Below are positions 1 to 8,155 of a stretch of DNA of 64,000 nt, piece after piece. The notes beneath the pieces are model-generated. The model did no database searches and was not told the origin of the DNA. It saw only the letters and a list, made by a program, of their open reading frames with translations. The DNA is from Rhodococcus sp. 1163. GTDB lineage: Bacteria; Actinomycetota; Actinomycetes; Mycobacteriales; Mycobacteriaceae. The translations under genes and the position numbers were made by a program. Location of the stretch: NCBI RefSeq assembly GCF_002091985.1, contig NZ_MKKX01000028.1, positions 62,001-126,000 of the forward strand, written 5' to 3'. The first letter of the stretch is position 1; every line of letters begins with the position of its first letter.

Positions 1-707
1 AGTCCGCTCGTGGCATTGATCTGTTCGAGTACGACGAGCGAGAGCCAGGAGATGTTGACCGCCAATCGAAGTCCGATGAACAACCCTGGAAGCGCGCCGG
101 GGAATACCACCTGCCGAACGAACTGGGTTCGGTTCAGTCGAAGAACCTGCGCGAGTTCGACATAGCGGTGATCGATACCCTGCAGTGCTGCAACGAGATT
201 GATGTAGATCGGCACGAACACGCTCAACGCGATGATGACGATCTTGAAGCTTTCACCGATTCCGAGCCACAGGATGAGCAGCGGAATGAGGCCGAGCGTG
301 GGAATCGCGCGCTTGAGCTGGACCGTGCCGTCGATCAAGGTGTCGCCGACTCGGGTGAGACCGGCCAGCAACGACAGCACCAGCGCGAATGCGAGACCGA
401 GACCGAACCCGATCGCTGCCCGTTGCAACGAGGTCGCGATGTCACCCACGAGGGTGCCGGTCGTCCACAGGTCGAGAAAGGTTCCGGCGATGGTCCACGG
501 GGCAGGCAACATACGAGTGTCGATCAACTCGTAGGTCGAGGAGATGCTCCAGAGCCCGAGAATCAGGACCGGGCCGGCAATCGGTGCCCACCGCGGGGAT
601 CGTCTCGGCACCAGTCGTTTTCGGCGAGCGGTCGGGGGCGTAGGGATGGCGGTCGGAGCAGCTTGTTCGGTGGTGGCGCGGGTGGGGCGTAGCGAAAGTG
701 TTGTCAT
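1..707 (-). CDS. ABC transporter permease, SsuC/TauC-like (C-terminus cut off)
   Basis: Inner-membrane permease of a nitrate/sulfonate/taurine-type ABC importer. The start is ATG at 707, one base after the stop of the binding-protein gene. After a basic cytoplasmic N-terminus (RRKRLVPRRSPRW) come hydrophobic segments and the typical sequence of the BPD_transp_1 domain, including LKRAIPTLGLIPLLILWLGIG and, further on, LRLNRTQFVRQVVFPGALPG, which fits the EAA loop that contacts the ATPase. The gene runs off the left edge, so the last part of the protein is missing. The ATPase gene is not visible and probably lies beyond the edge. Substrate (alkanesulfonate, taurine or similar) is inferred from the family only. 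Confidence 0.85.
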   Translation of the reverse strand, partial: MTTLSLRPTRATTEQAAPTAIPTPPTARRKRLVPRRSPRWAPIAGPVLILGLWSISSTYELIDTRMLPAPWTIAGTFLDLWTTGTLVGDIATSLQRAAIGFGLGLAFALVLSLLAGLTRVGDTLIDGTVQLKRAIPTLGLIPLLILWLGIGESFKIVIIALSVFVPIYINLVAALQGIDHRYVELAQVLRLNRTQFVRQVVFPGALPGLFIGLRLAVNISWLSLVVLEQINATSG

Positions 708-708
708 A

Positions 709-1779
709 TCAGCTCCGGTACTCGGTGTCGATCGCGTCGGCGAGGATGTTCTCGAATCGCCGGTCGAACAGTGTCTCGGCGTCGAACGAATCGACGAAGC
801 CCGCAGCGGAGAGCAGTTCGATGTTCTTCTGCTGCCATTCGATGGCCTCGTCCCAGGTGGGCGGGTAGATGGGCCGGTTGGCCAGCGCGACCACTGCTCG
901 AGCGTCGGCCGGCCCCAGATTCTGAGTTTCGACGTAGAACTTCTGAGCCCAGATCTCCGGGTTCTCCCAGATCCAGATGTTCGCGCGCGCCCAGATGGGG
1001 ATGTAGGACGTGAGTGCCGCCGCCTTGTCGCCGTCTTCGAGCACGGTGGTCGGTGCCCACAGGATGCTGAGCAGATCGACCACGTCCGTTGTGATGACCC
1101 TGGCGCCGTCGGCTCGGTACTGCTCCAGATACTTGGGCACCTGGGAGTTGCCCAGCACTGCCACGTCGACCTGTCCGGACTGCAATGCGGTGAGAAACTG
1201 ATTGCTGGTCAGATTTGTCAGCGTCACATCCGACTGGGCGATCCCGGCTTCTTCCAAAGCACGCAGCAGGACTGCGCCTTGGGCTTGTCCCTGTGAGAAC
1301 GCTAGCGTCTTTCCGGCGAAGTCCTTCACGGTCTCGATGTCGGACCCCGGCTTGGTTGCAAAGGCGTAGTTGGGAGTTCGCGTCAACTGCACGGCCACGA
1401 TTTTCGCATCGAGTCCCTGATACTCGGCTTGGATCGGAGGTAGTCCGGCATTGGTTGCGACATCGAGGGACTTGGAGCGGAAGGCATTGATGACGTCGGG
1501 TCCTGCAGTGATGTTGGGCCACTCCGGAACCTGGAAGCGCAGTTCGTCTTTCAGCGAAGACAAGCCCAACGCCAGGGCCACCGAACCCAGCGGGGACGAG
1601 ATCTTCAACGCGGTATCGGGCGCGAAATCGGTGGGGATGGTGCTTTCGCTCGTGAGAACTGTTGCAGGGCGGGCAGTTCCAGTGCAACCCGCGAGTCCGA
1701 GTGCGGCGGCACCACCGATCAGCCCACGAATGAACAATCGTCTGTCGAGCGTTGCCGAAGAATGGGTATGGAGAGACAT
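709..1779 (-). CDS. ABC transporter substrate-binding lipoprotein (SsuA/NrtA-like)
   Basis: Extracytoplasmic solute-binding protein of the importer whose permease follows 1 bp downstream. The 356-aa product begins with a signal containing paired arginines (DRRLFIRG), a hydrophobic stretch and a lipobox, LAGC, so it should be lipid-anchored, possibly after Tat export. The mature part has the two-lobed NMT1/SsuA pattern: SKSLDVATNAGLPP, FAGKTLAFSQGQAQG and LQSGQVDVAVLGN, all typical of sulfonate/nitrate/thiamine-precursor binding proteins. The start ATG at 1779 has AAGGAC six bases upstream. The exact ligand cannot be read from the sequence. Confidence 0.85.
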   Translation of the reverse strand: MSLHTHSSATLDRRLFIRGLIGGAAALGLAGCTGTARPATVLTSESTIPTDFAPDTALKISSPLGSVALALGLSSLKDELRFQVPEWPNITAGPDVINAFRSKSLDVATNAGLPPIQAEYQGLDAKIVAVQLTRTPNYAFATKPGSDIETVKDFAGKTLAFSQGQAQGAVLLRALEEAGIAQSDVTLTNLTSNQFLTALQSGQVDVAVLGNSQVPKYLEQYRADGARVITTDVVDLLSILWAPTTVLEDGDKAAALTSYIPIWARANIWIWENPEIWAQKFYVETQNLGPADARAVVALANRPIYPPTWDEAIEWQQKNIELLSAAGFVDSFDAETLFDRRFENILADAIDTEYRS

Positions 1780-2158
1780 GAGAAGTCCTTACTGGTTTTC
1801 CGGACATGGCCGGACAACTGGCGATAGGCGCCGAACGAGAATCAGCGAGAGTGGATGACGGGAATCGACCCGAGACAACACTCGGCCCTAGCGGAGCATC
1901 CGGCGGCGCACACTGCGCTGCGTCCGTACCTGAGCGTCTTCACCGAATCGAGAGTAGGGGGAGGGCGCAGGCGCAGGAAGCTATGAAATCGCGGTGATCG
2001 AAAGTCTGGAGCTCGTTCCCGATCTGGCATTCGAATGGGCCAGGTACGATCGGATAAACCACCCCGCCCACAAGCAGAGGATTCATGGACAGCGATAGAC
2101 CCGGGCCGGACGCGGCTCCACGCACGATGTCGACAATGTGCGAGGCGGTGTCCGGCGA
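1780..2158. other. Intergenic region between divergent transporter and CNNM genes
   Basis: A stretch of 379 bases without a convincing gene. It should hold two divergent promoters: one for the binding-protein operon on the minus strand and one for the CNNM-like pair on the plus strand. A short inverted repeat, CCGG-acatgg-CCGG, lies at about 1801-1814. I see no riboswitch consensus (no S-box or SAM-IV core) and no tRNA. Short reading frames here lack a ribosome binding site. Confidence 0.5.
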
Positions 2159-3571
2159 ATGAGCGAAGTGCTCACCCTCCTGCTCGGTATCCTCGTCGTC
2201 TTCCTCATCACGGTCGTCACCGGCTATTTCGTGGCGCAGGAATTCGCTTACATGACGGTCGACCGCTCTCGACTCAAAGCTCGCGCCGAGGCCGGCGACA
2301 CGGGCGCGCGGCGCACGCTCGAGGTCACCAAACGCACGTCGTTCATGCTTTCCGGCGCGCAACTCGGGATCACGGTGACCGGACTTCTCGTCGGTTACGT
2401 GGCAGAGCCGCTCATCGGACAATCCCTGGGCGCAATGCTCGGAGGGGTCGGTATTCCGACCGCGGTCGGAATAGGTATCGGTGCCGTAGTAGCGCTGCTC
2501 TTCTCGACGTTCGTCCAGATGTTGTTCGGCGAGCTGTTTCCCAAGAACTTCGCGATCGCCCGGCCCGAGCCGGTCGCACGCTGGCTGTCCTTGTCGACAA
2601 CGATGTATCTCAAGCTTTTCGGATGGCTGATCACCATCTTCGACCAGGCATCGAATCTGCTGCTGAAAGCGCTGAAGATCGAGCCGGTGCACGACGTCGA
2701 ACACTCTGCGACGCTTCGTGACCTCGAACATATCGTTGCCGAGTCGCGAGGTTCCGGTGATCTGCCCGACGAACTGTCAGATCTCCTCGATCGCATCCTC
2801 GACTTCCCGACGCGAACCGTCGAGCATGCGATGATTCCGCGATCGCGTGCTGCGACCGTGCGTGCCCACGATTCGCTGGCAAGTGTCACGGCATCGATGG
2901 GTCACGAACATTCTCGCTATCCAGTGCTGGACGAGGACGACGGCATCGTGGGTGTGGTGCATCTGCAGGACATTCTGATCGCCGTCGATCGGCCGGACGC
3001 CGAAGTCCGCGAGTTCGTTCGCCCGGCCTTGATTCTGCCGGAGACACAGTCACTTCCCGACGCTGTGCTCGAATTACAGTCTTCGAACAACGAGCTCGCC
3101 TGTGTGATCGATGAATACGGCGGTTTGACCGGTGTCATCACCATCGAGGACCTGGCCGAGGAGCTCGTCGGGGAGATCACCGACGAGCACGACAGTGATG
3201 AGGTCGATCCGACTCCGATTGCAGCCGAGGACGGTACTTGGACGATGAGCGGTGAGGTTCACATCGACGAGGTCGAACGCTCCATCGATCACGATCTGCC
3301 CGGCGGTGACTACGAGACCATCGCCGGTTTGATCATCTCCCATCATGGAGCTTTGCCCAGCGTCGGAACCATAGTGGAGGTCGAGTTGCCAGCCGATTCG
3401 GCCGACCTGGTGAACGACGACGACGAAGTGCCCGAGCGATACGTGGTGCTCGAGGTGCGCAAGATCGACAACTACGTCCCATCGGTGGTCAGCCTTCAGC
3501 TGAGACAACGTGATTCGCGTAGCGGCGATGCCGACTGCTTCGATGACAGAGAAAAGGATTCCCACCGATGA
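2159..3571 (+). CDS. CNNM/hemolysin-C family transporter with CBS and CorC_HlyC domains
   Basis: Membrane protein of the CNNM (DUF21)/TlyC family, associated with divalent cation (Mg2+/Co2+) handling. The N-terminal half (about residues 1-190) is a DUF21 membrane domain beginning LLLGILVVFLITVVTGYFVAQEF. Then comes a CBS pair (FPTRTVEHAMIPRSRAATV..., ELACVIDEYGGLTGVITIED) and a C-terminal CorC_HlyC domain (GTWTMSGEVHIDEVE..., ETIAGLIISHHGALP). I chose ATG 2159 because the membrane domain follows directly; an in-frame ATG at 2138 would add seven residues. The stop overlaps the start of a second, related gene, so the two are translationally coupled and may form a heteromer. Confidence 0.88.
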   Translation: MSEVLTLLLGILVVFLITVVTGYFVAQEFAYMTVDRSRLKARAEAGDTGARRTLEVTKRTSFMLSGAQLGITVTGLLVGYVAEPLIGQSLGAMLGGVGIPTAVGIGIGAVVALLFSTFVQMLFGELFPKNFAIARPEPVARWLSLSTTMYLKLFGWLITIFDQASNLLLKALKIEPVHDVEHSATLRDLEHIVAESRGSGDLPDELSDLLDRILDFPTRTVEHAMIPRSRAATVRAHDSLASVTASMGHEHSRYPVLDEDDGIVGVVHLQDILIAVDRPDAEVREFVRPALILPETQSLPDAVLELQSSNNELACVIDEYGGLTGVITIEDLAEELVGEITDEHDSDEVDPTPIAAEDGTWTMSGEVHIDEVERSIDHDLPGGDYETIAGLIISHHGALPSVGTIVEVELPADSADLVNDDDEVPERYVVLEVRKIDNYVPSVVSLQLRQRDSRSGDADCFDDREKDSHR

Positions 3572-4575
3572 GTGATCCGTGGATCGTACTGGCGGTCACT
3601 GTCGGTCTGATCGCTGCAAGTGCCTTCTTCGTCGCCGTCGAGTTCGCGCTGCTTGCGGCAAAACGCCACCGGCTCGAGGATGCGGCGAGCACCAGCAGGT
3701 CGGCACGTGCGGCCCTGCGTAGTTCGAGTGAACTGACGGTGCTGCTGGCAGGTTCACAGCTCGGCATCACCCTGTGCACGTTGGCACTCGGCGCCACCAC
3801 CAAACCAGCCGTTCACCATTGGCTCACACCAGCTTTCGAGTCCTGGGGAATCGCGTACTGGGTGTCGGACGTGGCCGGTTTCGTGCTTGCGCTCATCATC
3901 GTCACCTTTCTTCATCTGGTGGTCGGCGAAATGGCCCCGAAGTCGTGGGCCATCGCGCATCCGGAACGGTCCGCGACGTTGCTGGCAATTCCGATGCGAG
4001 GATTCATGTGGCTGACTCGCCCGATGCTTCTCGCTCTCAACGGTATGGCGAACTGGTGCCTGCGCAAGGTCGGCGTCGAACCATCGGGACAGCTCGCCTC
4101 GGGACAGAACGCCGAGGACCTGCGCCAGTTGGTGGAACACTCCGTCAACGTCGGAGCGCTGGACAGCAGTTACTCGGCGCAGATTTCCGGCGCGCTGGAT
4201 CTGCAGAAGCTGGTGGTTCGTGACCTTCTGATGTCGCCGGGTCTGCCCGTGTCGGTGTCCTCGGCAGCGACGATCGCGGACGTCCGAGCAGCGTCGATCG
4301 AGTCGGGACACCTCCGCATTCTCGTGCGCGACAGTGAGATCGTCAGCGGAGTGGTTCATGTTCGCGACACTCTCAACGGCGATGTCACCCTCTCCGAAAT
4401 CACTCGCCCGGTACTCACCTTGCAGGTCGACACTCCGGTGTACGTCGCACTGGCTTCGATGCGCGAAACGAGCAATCATCTTGCGCTCGTCGTCGAAGGA
4501 GGGCAGACACTAGGGGTGGTGACGCTCTCCGATGTCCTCTCTCGGCTGTTGCCGACTGCTACTTCGCCCGTCTGA
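3568..4575 (+). CDS. CNNM/hemolysin family protein, shorter paralogue
   Basis: Second member of the DUF21/CNNM pair, 335 aa. It starts at ATG 3568 inside the stop of the upstream gene (ATGA overlap). The membrane domain (IAASAFFVAVEFALLAAKRH, GSQLGITLCTLALG, HLVVGEMAPKSWAIAHPE) is followed by a divergent CBS pair ending VEGGQTLGVVTLSDVLSRLLP. Unlike its neighbour it has no C-terminal CorC_HlyC domain, a division of labour seen in many actinobacterial tandem CNNM pairs. Probably works with the upstream product in divalent cation transport or export; substrate not determinable here. A strong hairpin follows at 4610-4646. Confidence 0.85.
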   Translation: MSDPWIVLAVTVGLIAASAFFVAVEFALLAAKRHRLEDAASTSRSARAALRSSSELTVLLAGSQLGITLCTLALGATTKPAVHHWLTPAFESWGIAYWVSDVAGFVLALIIVTFLHLVVGEMAPKSWAIAHPERSATLLAIPMRGFMWLTRPMLLALNGMANWCLRKVGVEPSGQLASGQNAEDLRQLVEHSVNVGALDSSYSAQISGALDLQKLVVRDLLMSPGLPVSVSSAATIADVRAASIESGHLRILVRDSEIVSGVVHVRDTLNGDVTLSEITRPVLTLQVDTPVYVALASMRETSNHLALVVEGGQTLGVVTLSDVLSRLLPTATSPV

Positions 4576-4609
4576 AGACGACTCCCGAAGGCATGAGAAC
4601 ACAAAAGAA

Positions 4610-4646
4610 CTCGGCCCTCGCTGGAATATCTCCCGCGAGGGCCGAG
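4610..4646. terminator. Hairpin terminator, probably bidirectional
   Basis: Perfect 12-bp stem CTCGGCCCTCGC / GCGAGGGCCGAG with a 13-nt loop. It is followed by a T-rich tail (tggttgtttctc) on the plus strand and preceded by acacaaaagaa, which reads as a T-rich tail on the minus strand. It sits 35 bp after the CNNM pair and just past the end of the small minus-strand reading frame at 4666-4761, so it can serve both directions. Confidence 0.8.
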
Positions 4647-4665
4647 TGGTTGTTTCTCGAGCGTG

Positions 4666-4761
4666 TCAGATTGGATTGATGACCAGCAGCGTTGCCCAAT
4701 AGGTTGCAACGTCGTGGCCGACCTGGGGGAGTAACAGGTCATACAGAAGGTAGGACATCAT
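4666..4761 (-). CDS. Candidate small protein, 31 aa (unrecognised)
   Basis: A reading frame too short for routine gene calling. It has an ATG-ATG start at 4761, preceded by GAGGAG ten bases upstream, and a stop 20 bp before the terminator stem at 4610-4646. The product is hydrophobic with a few polar positions: MMSYLLYDLLLPQ, then VGHDVATYWATLLVINPI. It could be a small membrane-associated protein or a leader peptide. It lies downstream of, and on the same strand as, the MarR gene (stop at 4809). Family unknown. The good ribosome binding site and the terminator placement support a real gene; its length alone does not. Confidence 0.35.
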   Translation of the reverse strand: MMSYLLYDLLLPQVGHDVATYWATLLVINPI

Positions 4762-4808
4762 CTCGCTCGAGCTCCTCGTTGTTCGCGGCACAGGCGCCAC
4801 TTCAGGGG

Positions 4809-5279
4809 TTAACGCTCTACATGGTTCACGAGCCTCGCCGGAAGGTCAATCACCCCGGTGGAATCCGCCCGTCGGGCGAGTTTCCAGAGGATGGGAGCCG
4901 ATAGATGAAGGACGTCGCGTTCGAGCTGAGTGAGCTCCCCGTCCATCGCGTCGGCGAGCCACTTGTCGCGCTGGGCACGGTCCGCTGCGACGAGGGTCGT
5001 TCCTGCGGCGGTCATGACGATCAACAATCTTCGCCGATCGGTGGTGTCCGGGGTGCGGGTCACCAAACCCTCGGCTTCGAGGGCGTTGAGATTACTCGTC
5101 AGCGACTGGATACGCACGCCCTGCATCGCAGCGAGGTCGACGGGGGCGCTCGATCCGCCGCTTCGCTCGACGTCGCCGAGAATCTGCATCTGACTCGGCG
5201 TCAGGTAATGCACCGGCCGCTGCTTGCGCAACCTTCTCGTCAAAGCGAGCATCGCCTCGCTGAACTCCGAGGTGCTCAT
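4809..5279 (-). CDS. MarR family transcriptional regulator
   Basis: A 156-aa winged-helix regulator. The MarR core is visible: LTPSQMQILGDVERSGG (helix 2-3), VDLAAMQGVRIQSLTSNLNALEAEGLVTR (recognition helix region) and the basic wing PDTTDRRRLLIVMTAAG. The ATG at 5279 is preceded by AGGCGGATAG. Its target is not evident, since the neighbours are a small frame downstream and a secreted protein upstream on the same strand. MarR proteins usually respond to phenolic ligands and act on their own promoter; no clear palindrome was seen in the short upstream gap. Confidence 0.85.
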   Translation of the reverse strand: MSTSEFSEAMLALTRRLRKQRPVHYLTPSQMQILGDVERSGGSSAPVDLAAMQGVRIQSLTSNLNALEAEGLVTRTPDTTDRRRLLIVMTAAGTTLVAADRAQRDKWLADAMDGELTQLERDVLHLSAPILWKLARRADSTGVIDLPARLVNHVER

Positions 5280-5350
5280 CTATCCGCCTGCTGCACGCAA
5301 TCGGTACGCATGTCGGTAGCTTAATCGCCGCTGGACCTGCGTGAATACAA

Positions 5351-5389
5351 CTACGTTCTCGCGCTCGGGTGCCGAGCGCGAGAACGTAG
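5351..5389. terminator. Long perfect hairpin (18-bp stem, 3-nt loop)
   Basis: CTACGTTCTCGCGCTCGG and its exact reverse complement are separated only by GTG. The stem lies 31 bp past the end of the secreted-protein gene (minus strand) and before the MarR gene. No strong U-tract follows in either direction. Most likely the transcription end of the 5421-5915 gene; the unusually long perfect stem matches other hairpins in this window. Confidence 0.65.
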
Positions 5390-5420
5390 CGTTCATCGTG
5401 AAACCTGTGCTGAGATCAGG

Positions 5421-5915
5421 TCAGCCGATGCAGCCCTGCAGGGTGGTGAAGCTCCCGGCGATGCCGGGTCCCTGGCATACGGCCCCGGTGGGGGTCAGTG
5501 TGATGGTGGCACCCGGGCCGGCAATCGCGATGGACAGCCCCAGCCCGGCGGCCGAGTTGTCCGCGACGCTGCCCGGTCCGAATGCGATCGCGGCCGGTCC
5601 TCCGCCTGCCGCGCCGTCCGCCACCGCGGTGCCGCCGTTGAATCCGAGAGCGAGTGCTGCTGCGTTCGCCATGGCGGTGGCAGATCCCCAGCCCTCGAAA
5701 CCGTATCCGGCTGCCGCGCTGGTGGCGTCGGCCTGACTGTCGCACTGGGAGTTTCCGACCAGCGACGCTTCAGCATTGCCACCCGGTGCGGTCGTACATC
5801 CGACCGGTGCGGCGGACGCCGTCGCGGGAACGAGTGCGGCGAACGCCAGTGCTGTGCCGATGGCTGCTACGCCGCCCAGACTTCTCTTCACTGCTGTCAT
5901 GCTGGCTGTGGACAT
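5421..5915 (-). CDS. Secreted Ala/Gly-rich protein of unknown function (DUF6764-like)
   Basis: A 164-aa predicted exported protein. I place the start at ATG 5915 because GGGAGG lies six bases upstream and a clean Sec signal peptide follows (MTAVKRSLGGVAAIGTALAF, ending ATASA-AP). The mature part is rich in Ala and Gly with few charges. It carries four cysteines (GCTTAPGG, NSQCDS, AVCQGPG, LQGCIG) that could form two disulfides. It resembles the small actinobacterial family I know as DUF6764, but I am only moderately sure of that. No enzymatic motif is visible. Three 11-bp spaced direct repeats lie upstream at 6035-6063. Confidence 0.7.
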   Translation of the reverse strand: MSTASMTAVKRSLGGVAAIGTALAFAALVPATASAAPVGCTTAPGGNAEASLVGNSQCDSQADATSAAAGYGFEGWGSATAMANAAALALGFNGGTAVADGAAGGGPAAIAFGPGSVADNSAAGLGLSIAIAGPGATITLTPTGAVCQGPGIAGSFTTLQGCIG

Positions 5916-6034
5916 GTCGAGCCTCCCGATAGGTCGTTGGTAAAGGCGGGCTGCGTGGAACTGGTGTCCTCGCAGCACCTCCCTCTACGGTCCTCTCTCT
6001 GGGACACAGCCAACCCAAGCGACCATTACGTATC

Positions 6035-6063
6035 GGTCACGCAATGGTCACGAAAAGGTCACG
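6035..6063. promoter_or_regulatory. Three GGTCACG direct repeats at 11-bp spacing
   Basis: GGTCACG occurs at 6035, 6046 and 6057, exactly one helical turn apart, separated by CAAT and AAAA. The array lies about 120 bp upstream of the secreted-protein gene, and the last copy overlaps the end of the ceramidase gene. Tandem 11-bp direct repeats are how OmpR/PhoP-type response regulators bind DNA in actinobacteria, so this may be a PhoP-like site. The assignment is inference. Confidence 0.45.
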
Positions 6064-8122
6064 ACGGCAGGATCTCGAAGTCTGCAGAGGTCCCCGTGAA
6101 CGGTCTGAGCCGGCCATCGATCGAGCGGGAATCACCGAAATACACGATGCGGTAGCGCCCGGTCTGCTGCGAAGCCGGAACATCCCACGCGATCGTGGTC
6201 TCGGTGATCGGCCCGGAGTTGTCGAAAACGATGGTGGTGTACCAGTCGCTGTCGTCGTACTCTCGAACCCAGTTCGCGCCGTCGGCTCGCTCCACGGCCA
6301 AGTAGGTGTCGTCGCGTCGCAAGTTCGAGTTGGGGTTCGCACCGCAAAACCGCACTGCGACATGTGCGCCGACGTCGTACTGCGGGGCCGGCTGACTCAG
6401 GACGTCACCGAATGCCCTGCCAGGGGCCGGAAGGTCGACGAACGCGATTCCGCTGGGAGAGTTCGGTATCGCGCCGGTCAGGTCCGGCTGCGAAGTGCCG
6501 TTGTCGACGGCCCGCCCATCGCGCATGGCGGCTGCGAGGTCGACGGCGATTTGGACGGTTGCCGGCAATTGCCAACGACCGAACGGTGTCGCGCCGCCTT
6601 CGTAATCCTGCTGGTCGTATTCCTCGGGCGTGGTCAGATAGTGGCCGTAGCCGTTGGTGTATCCCTGCACGACGATCTGCCCGGAGTCGATGTTGAGTGT
6701 GTCGGCCAGGGCTGTCCGCAAGCGTGAGCCTGCGACGATGGTCGGCTCGAACGGGCACGAGAACAGGAAGAACCCGCCCAGCCGCGCGAGATGAAAAGGA
6801 AGCTGCTGCTGCACGATTCCCGGTATCAATCCGACTGGGAGAAGGATGTCCTTCGGAGCATGAGCATCGCGTAGCCACTGCGGCATCACCACCGCACTGA
6901 GAGCTGCCAGTGCGGGATTGCCGCCGCGTTCGCCCTCTTGAAGGCCGAGCTCCGGTAGTCCGCCGCCATCTTCCTGGCTCGACGCCGCGAAGGCGGCACC
7001 GAGCGCTGCGGGGCTGGTGGTGTGGGTGCGGCCATCGCCGGTGAACTCCGGCCGGACGGTGAAACCTGAGAAGTCTGCATACATCCACCGGACATCGATG
7101 CCGTTGCCGACGGCGCTCGCAGAGGACTCGGTTTGCGCACGCGCAGTATCGAATTGGCGCAGGCCGATGATGCGGGTGTTCTCGAACTCATCCGTTGTCG
7201 GACCGGTGCCGGGCTGTCTGTCCAGGTTGGGTGTGATGTCGCCGGGGGTGCTTTGGCAGAAGGCAGCGACGAAGGTGGGGTTGCGGTAGTCGACCTTCTC
7301 GACCTCACGCTCCCAGTGCCAGGCCGCGTATCCCTTGTTGTCGGTGCTGACCAATGTGTTCGTGGCCTTCATCGACGTGCCGTGGGTAGCGAACCAGTTG
7401 ATGACGCCCGCCAGTTCGCCGTCCCGCATCACCTGAAGGTTGACCGATCGCGGATCGATCTTGCCCGGGAATCGAGAGGTGTCGGAGATCGGATCTCGGT
7501 CGAACGCCTTGGGAGAGCGATTGACTCCGGCATCGGTCAAGGACCCGGTGGTGATCGAGACCTGGCCGGGTTGCACGTCTTCGTGCGCTCGCGCGATCGC
7601 GTCCACGATGCCCGCGACGTTGGACTCGAAGGTGATCGGCCGGAAGCCCAGCGTGGTGATGTCCACCAAGAGGTGGCCGTCGGTTCCCCCGGGGGCGGCA
7701 TGAGTGTGCGTAGCCGAGAGCAAGACGTTCCCTCGGTGGTAGAGATCGCCGAATCGAGCGGAAAGCCGCCGGAGCACTTCTTCGAGGATGCTTTCGAACA
7801 TGAGGCCGACCTCGCACGTCACATGCACGAGTCGCTGCGCGGAGGCAGCGTCGACGAACACGAACGCCCGCGCACGCTGCCGCAGGTGTAGGCCTGCCGA
7901 TGACTGCTCCAGCACTGCGTACCCGTTCATTCCGGCACCGAGCGGTTCACCCGTCATGTCACCGATGCCTCGGCCGACCTCGAGACCCCCCGGTGCCGCC
8001 CACGCCCGCCCCGCAGTCCCGAGGGTCGCACTACCGAAGGTCGCAGCACCGAGGGCCGCGACCCCGGTGGCAGCGAGAAACGATCGTCTACCGAGTCCTG
8101 AATTCACTACGATTGCCCCCAT
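6059..8122 (-). CDS. Neutral/alkaline (non-lysosomal) ceramidase family hydrolase
   Basis: Exported amidohydrolase expected to split ceramide-type N-acyl sphingoids into fatty acid and base. A Tat signal is visible (GLGRRSFLAATGVAALG), cleaved after RAWA. The family hallmarks are in order: VGRGIGDMTGEP, NVLLSATHTHAAPGG (zinc-binding His pair), NWFATHGTSM (further metal ligand), FCQSTPGDITPN (near the catalytic Ser region) and a late VQGYTNGYGHYLTTPEEYD. A C-terminal Ig-like domain closes the protein. About 687 aa from ATG 8122; a GTG at 8143 would add seven residues. It starts 33 bp after the FUSC gene and is probably co-transcribed with it. Substrate in an organism without sphingolipids is presumably external. 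Confidence 0.85.
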   Translation of the reverse strand: MGAIVVNSGLGRRSFLAATGVAALGAATFGSATLGTAGRAWAAPGGLEVGRGIGDMTGEPLGAGMNGYAVLEQSSAGLHLRQRARAFVFVDAASAQRLVHVTCEVGLMFESILEEVLRRLSARFGDLYHRGNVLLSATHTHAAPGGTDGHLLVDITTLGFRPITFESNVAGIVDAIARAHEDVQPGQVSITTGSLTDAGVNRSPKAFDRDPISDTSRFPGKIDPRSVNLQVMRDGELAGVINWFATHGTSMKATNTLVSTDNKGYAAWHWEREVEKVDYRNPTFVAAFCQSTPGDITPNLDRQPGTGPTTDEFENTRIIGLRQFDTARAQTESSASAVGNGIDVRWMYADFSGFTVRPEFTGDGRTHTTSPAALGAAFAASSQEDGGGLPELGLQEGERGGNPALAALSAVVMPQWLRDAHAPKDILLPVGLIPGIVQQQLPFHLARLGGFFLFSCPFEPTIVAGSRLRTALADTLNIDSGQIVVQGYTNGYGHYLTTPEEYDQQDYEGGATPFGRWQLPATVQIAVDLAAAMRDGRAVDNGTSQPDLTGAIPNSPSGIAFVDLPAPGRAFGDVLSQPAPQYDVGAHVAVRFCGANPNSNLRRDDTYLAVERADGANWVREYDDSDWYTTIVFDNSGPITETTIAWDVPASQQTGRYRIVYFGDSRSIDGRLRPFTGTSADFEILPS

Positions 8123-8155
8123 GCTCGTCGATTCGAACTGCACGGTAACACCGTC

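Noticed and set aside
704-1807. Alternative minus-strand frame overlapping the binding-protein gene
   Set aside because: Arg/Pro/Ser-rich shadow; the other frame has lipobox and family motifs.
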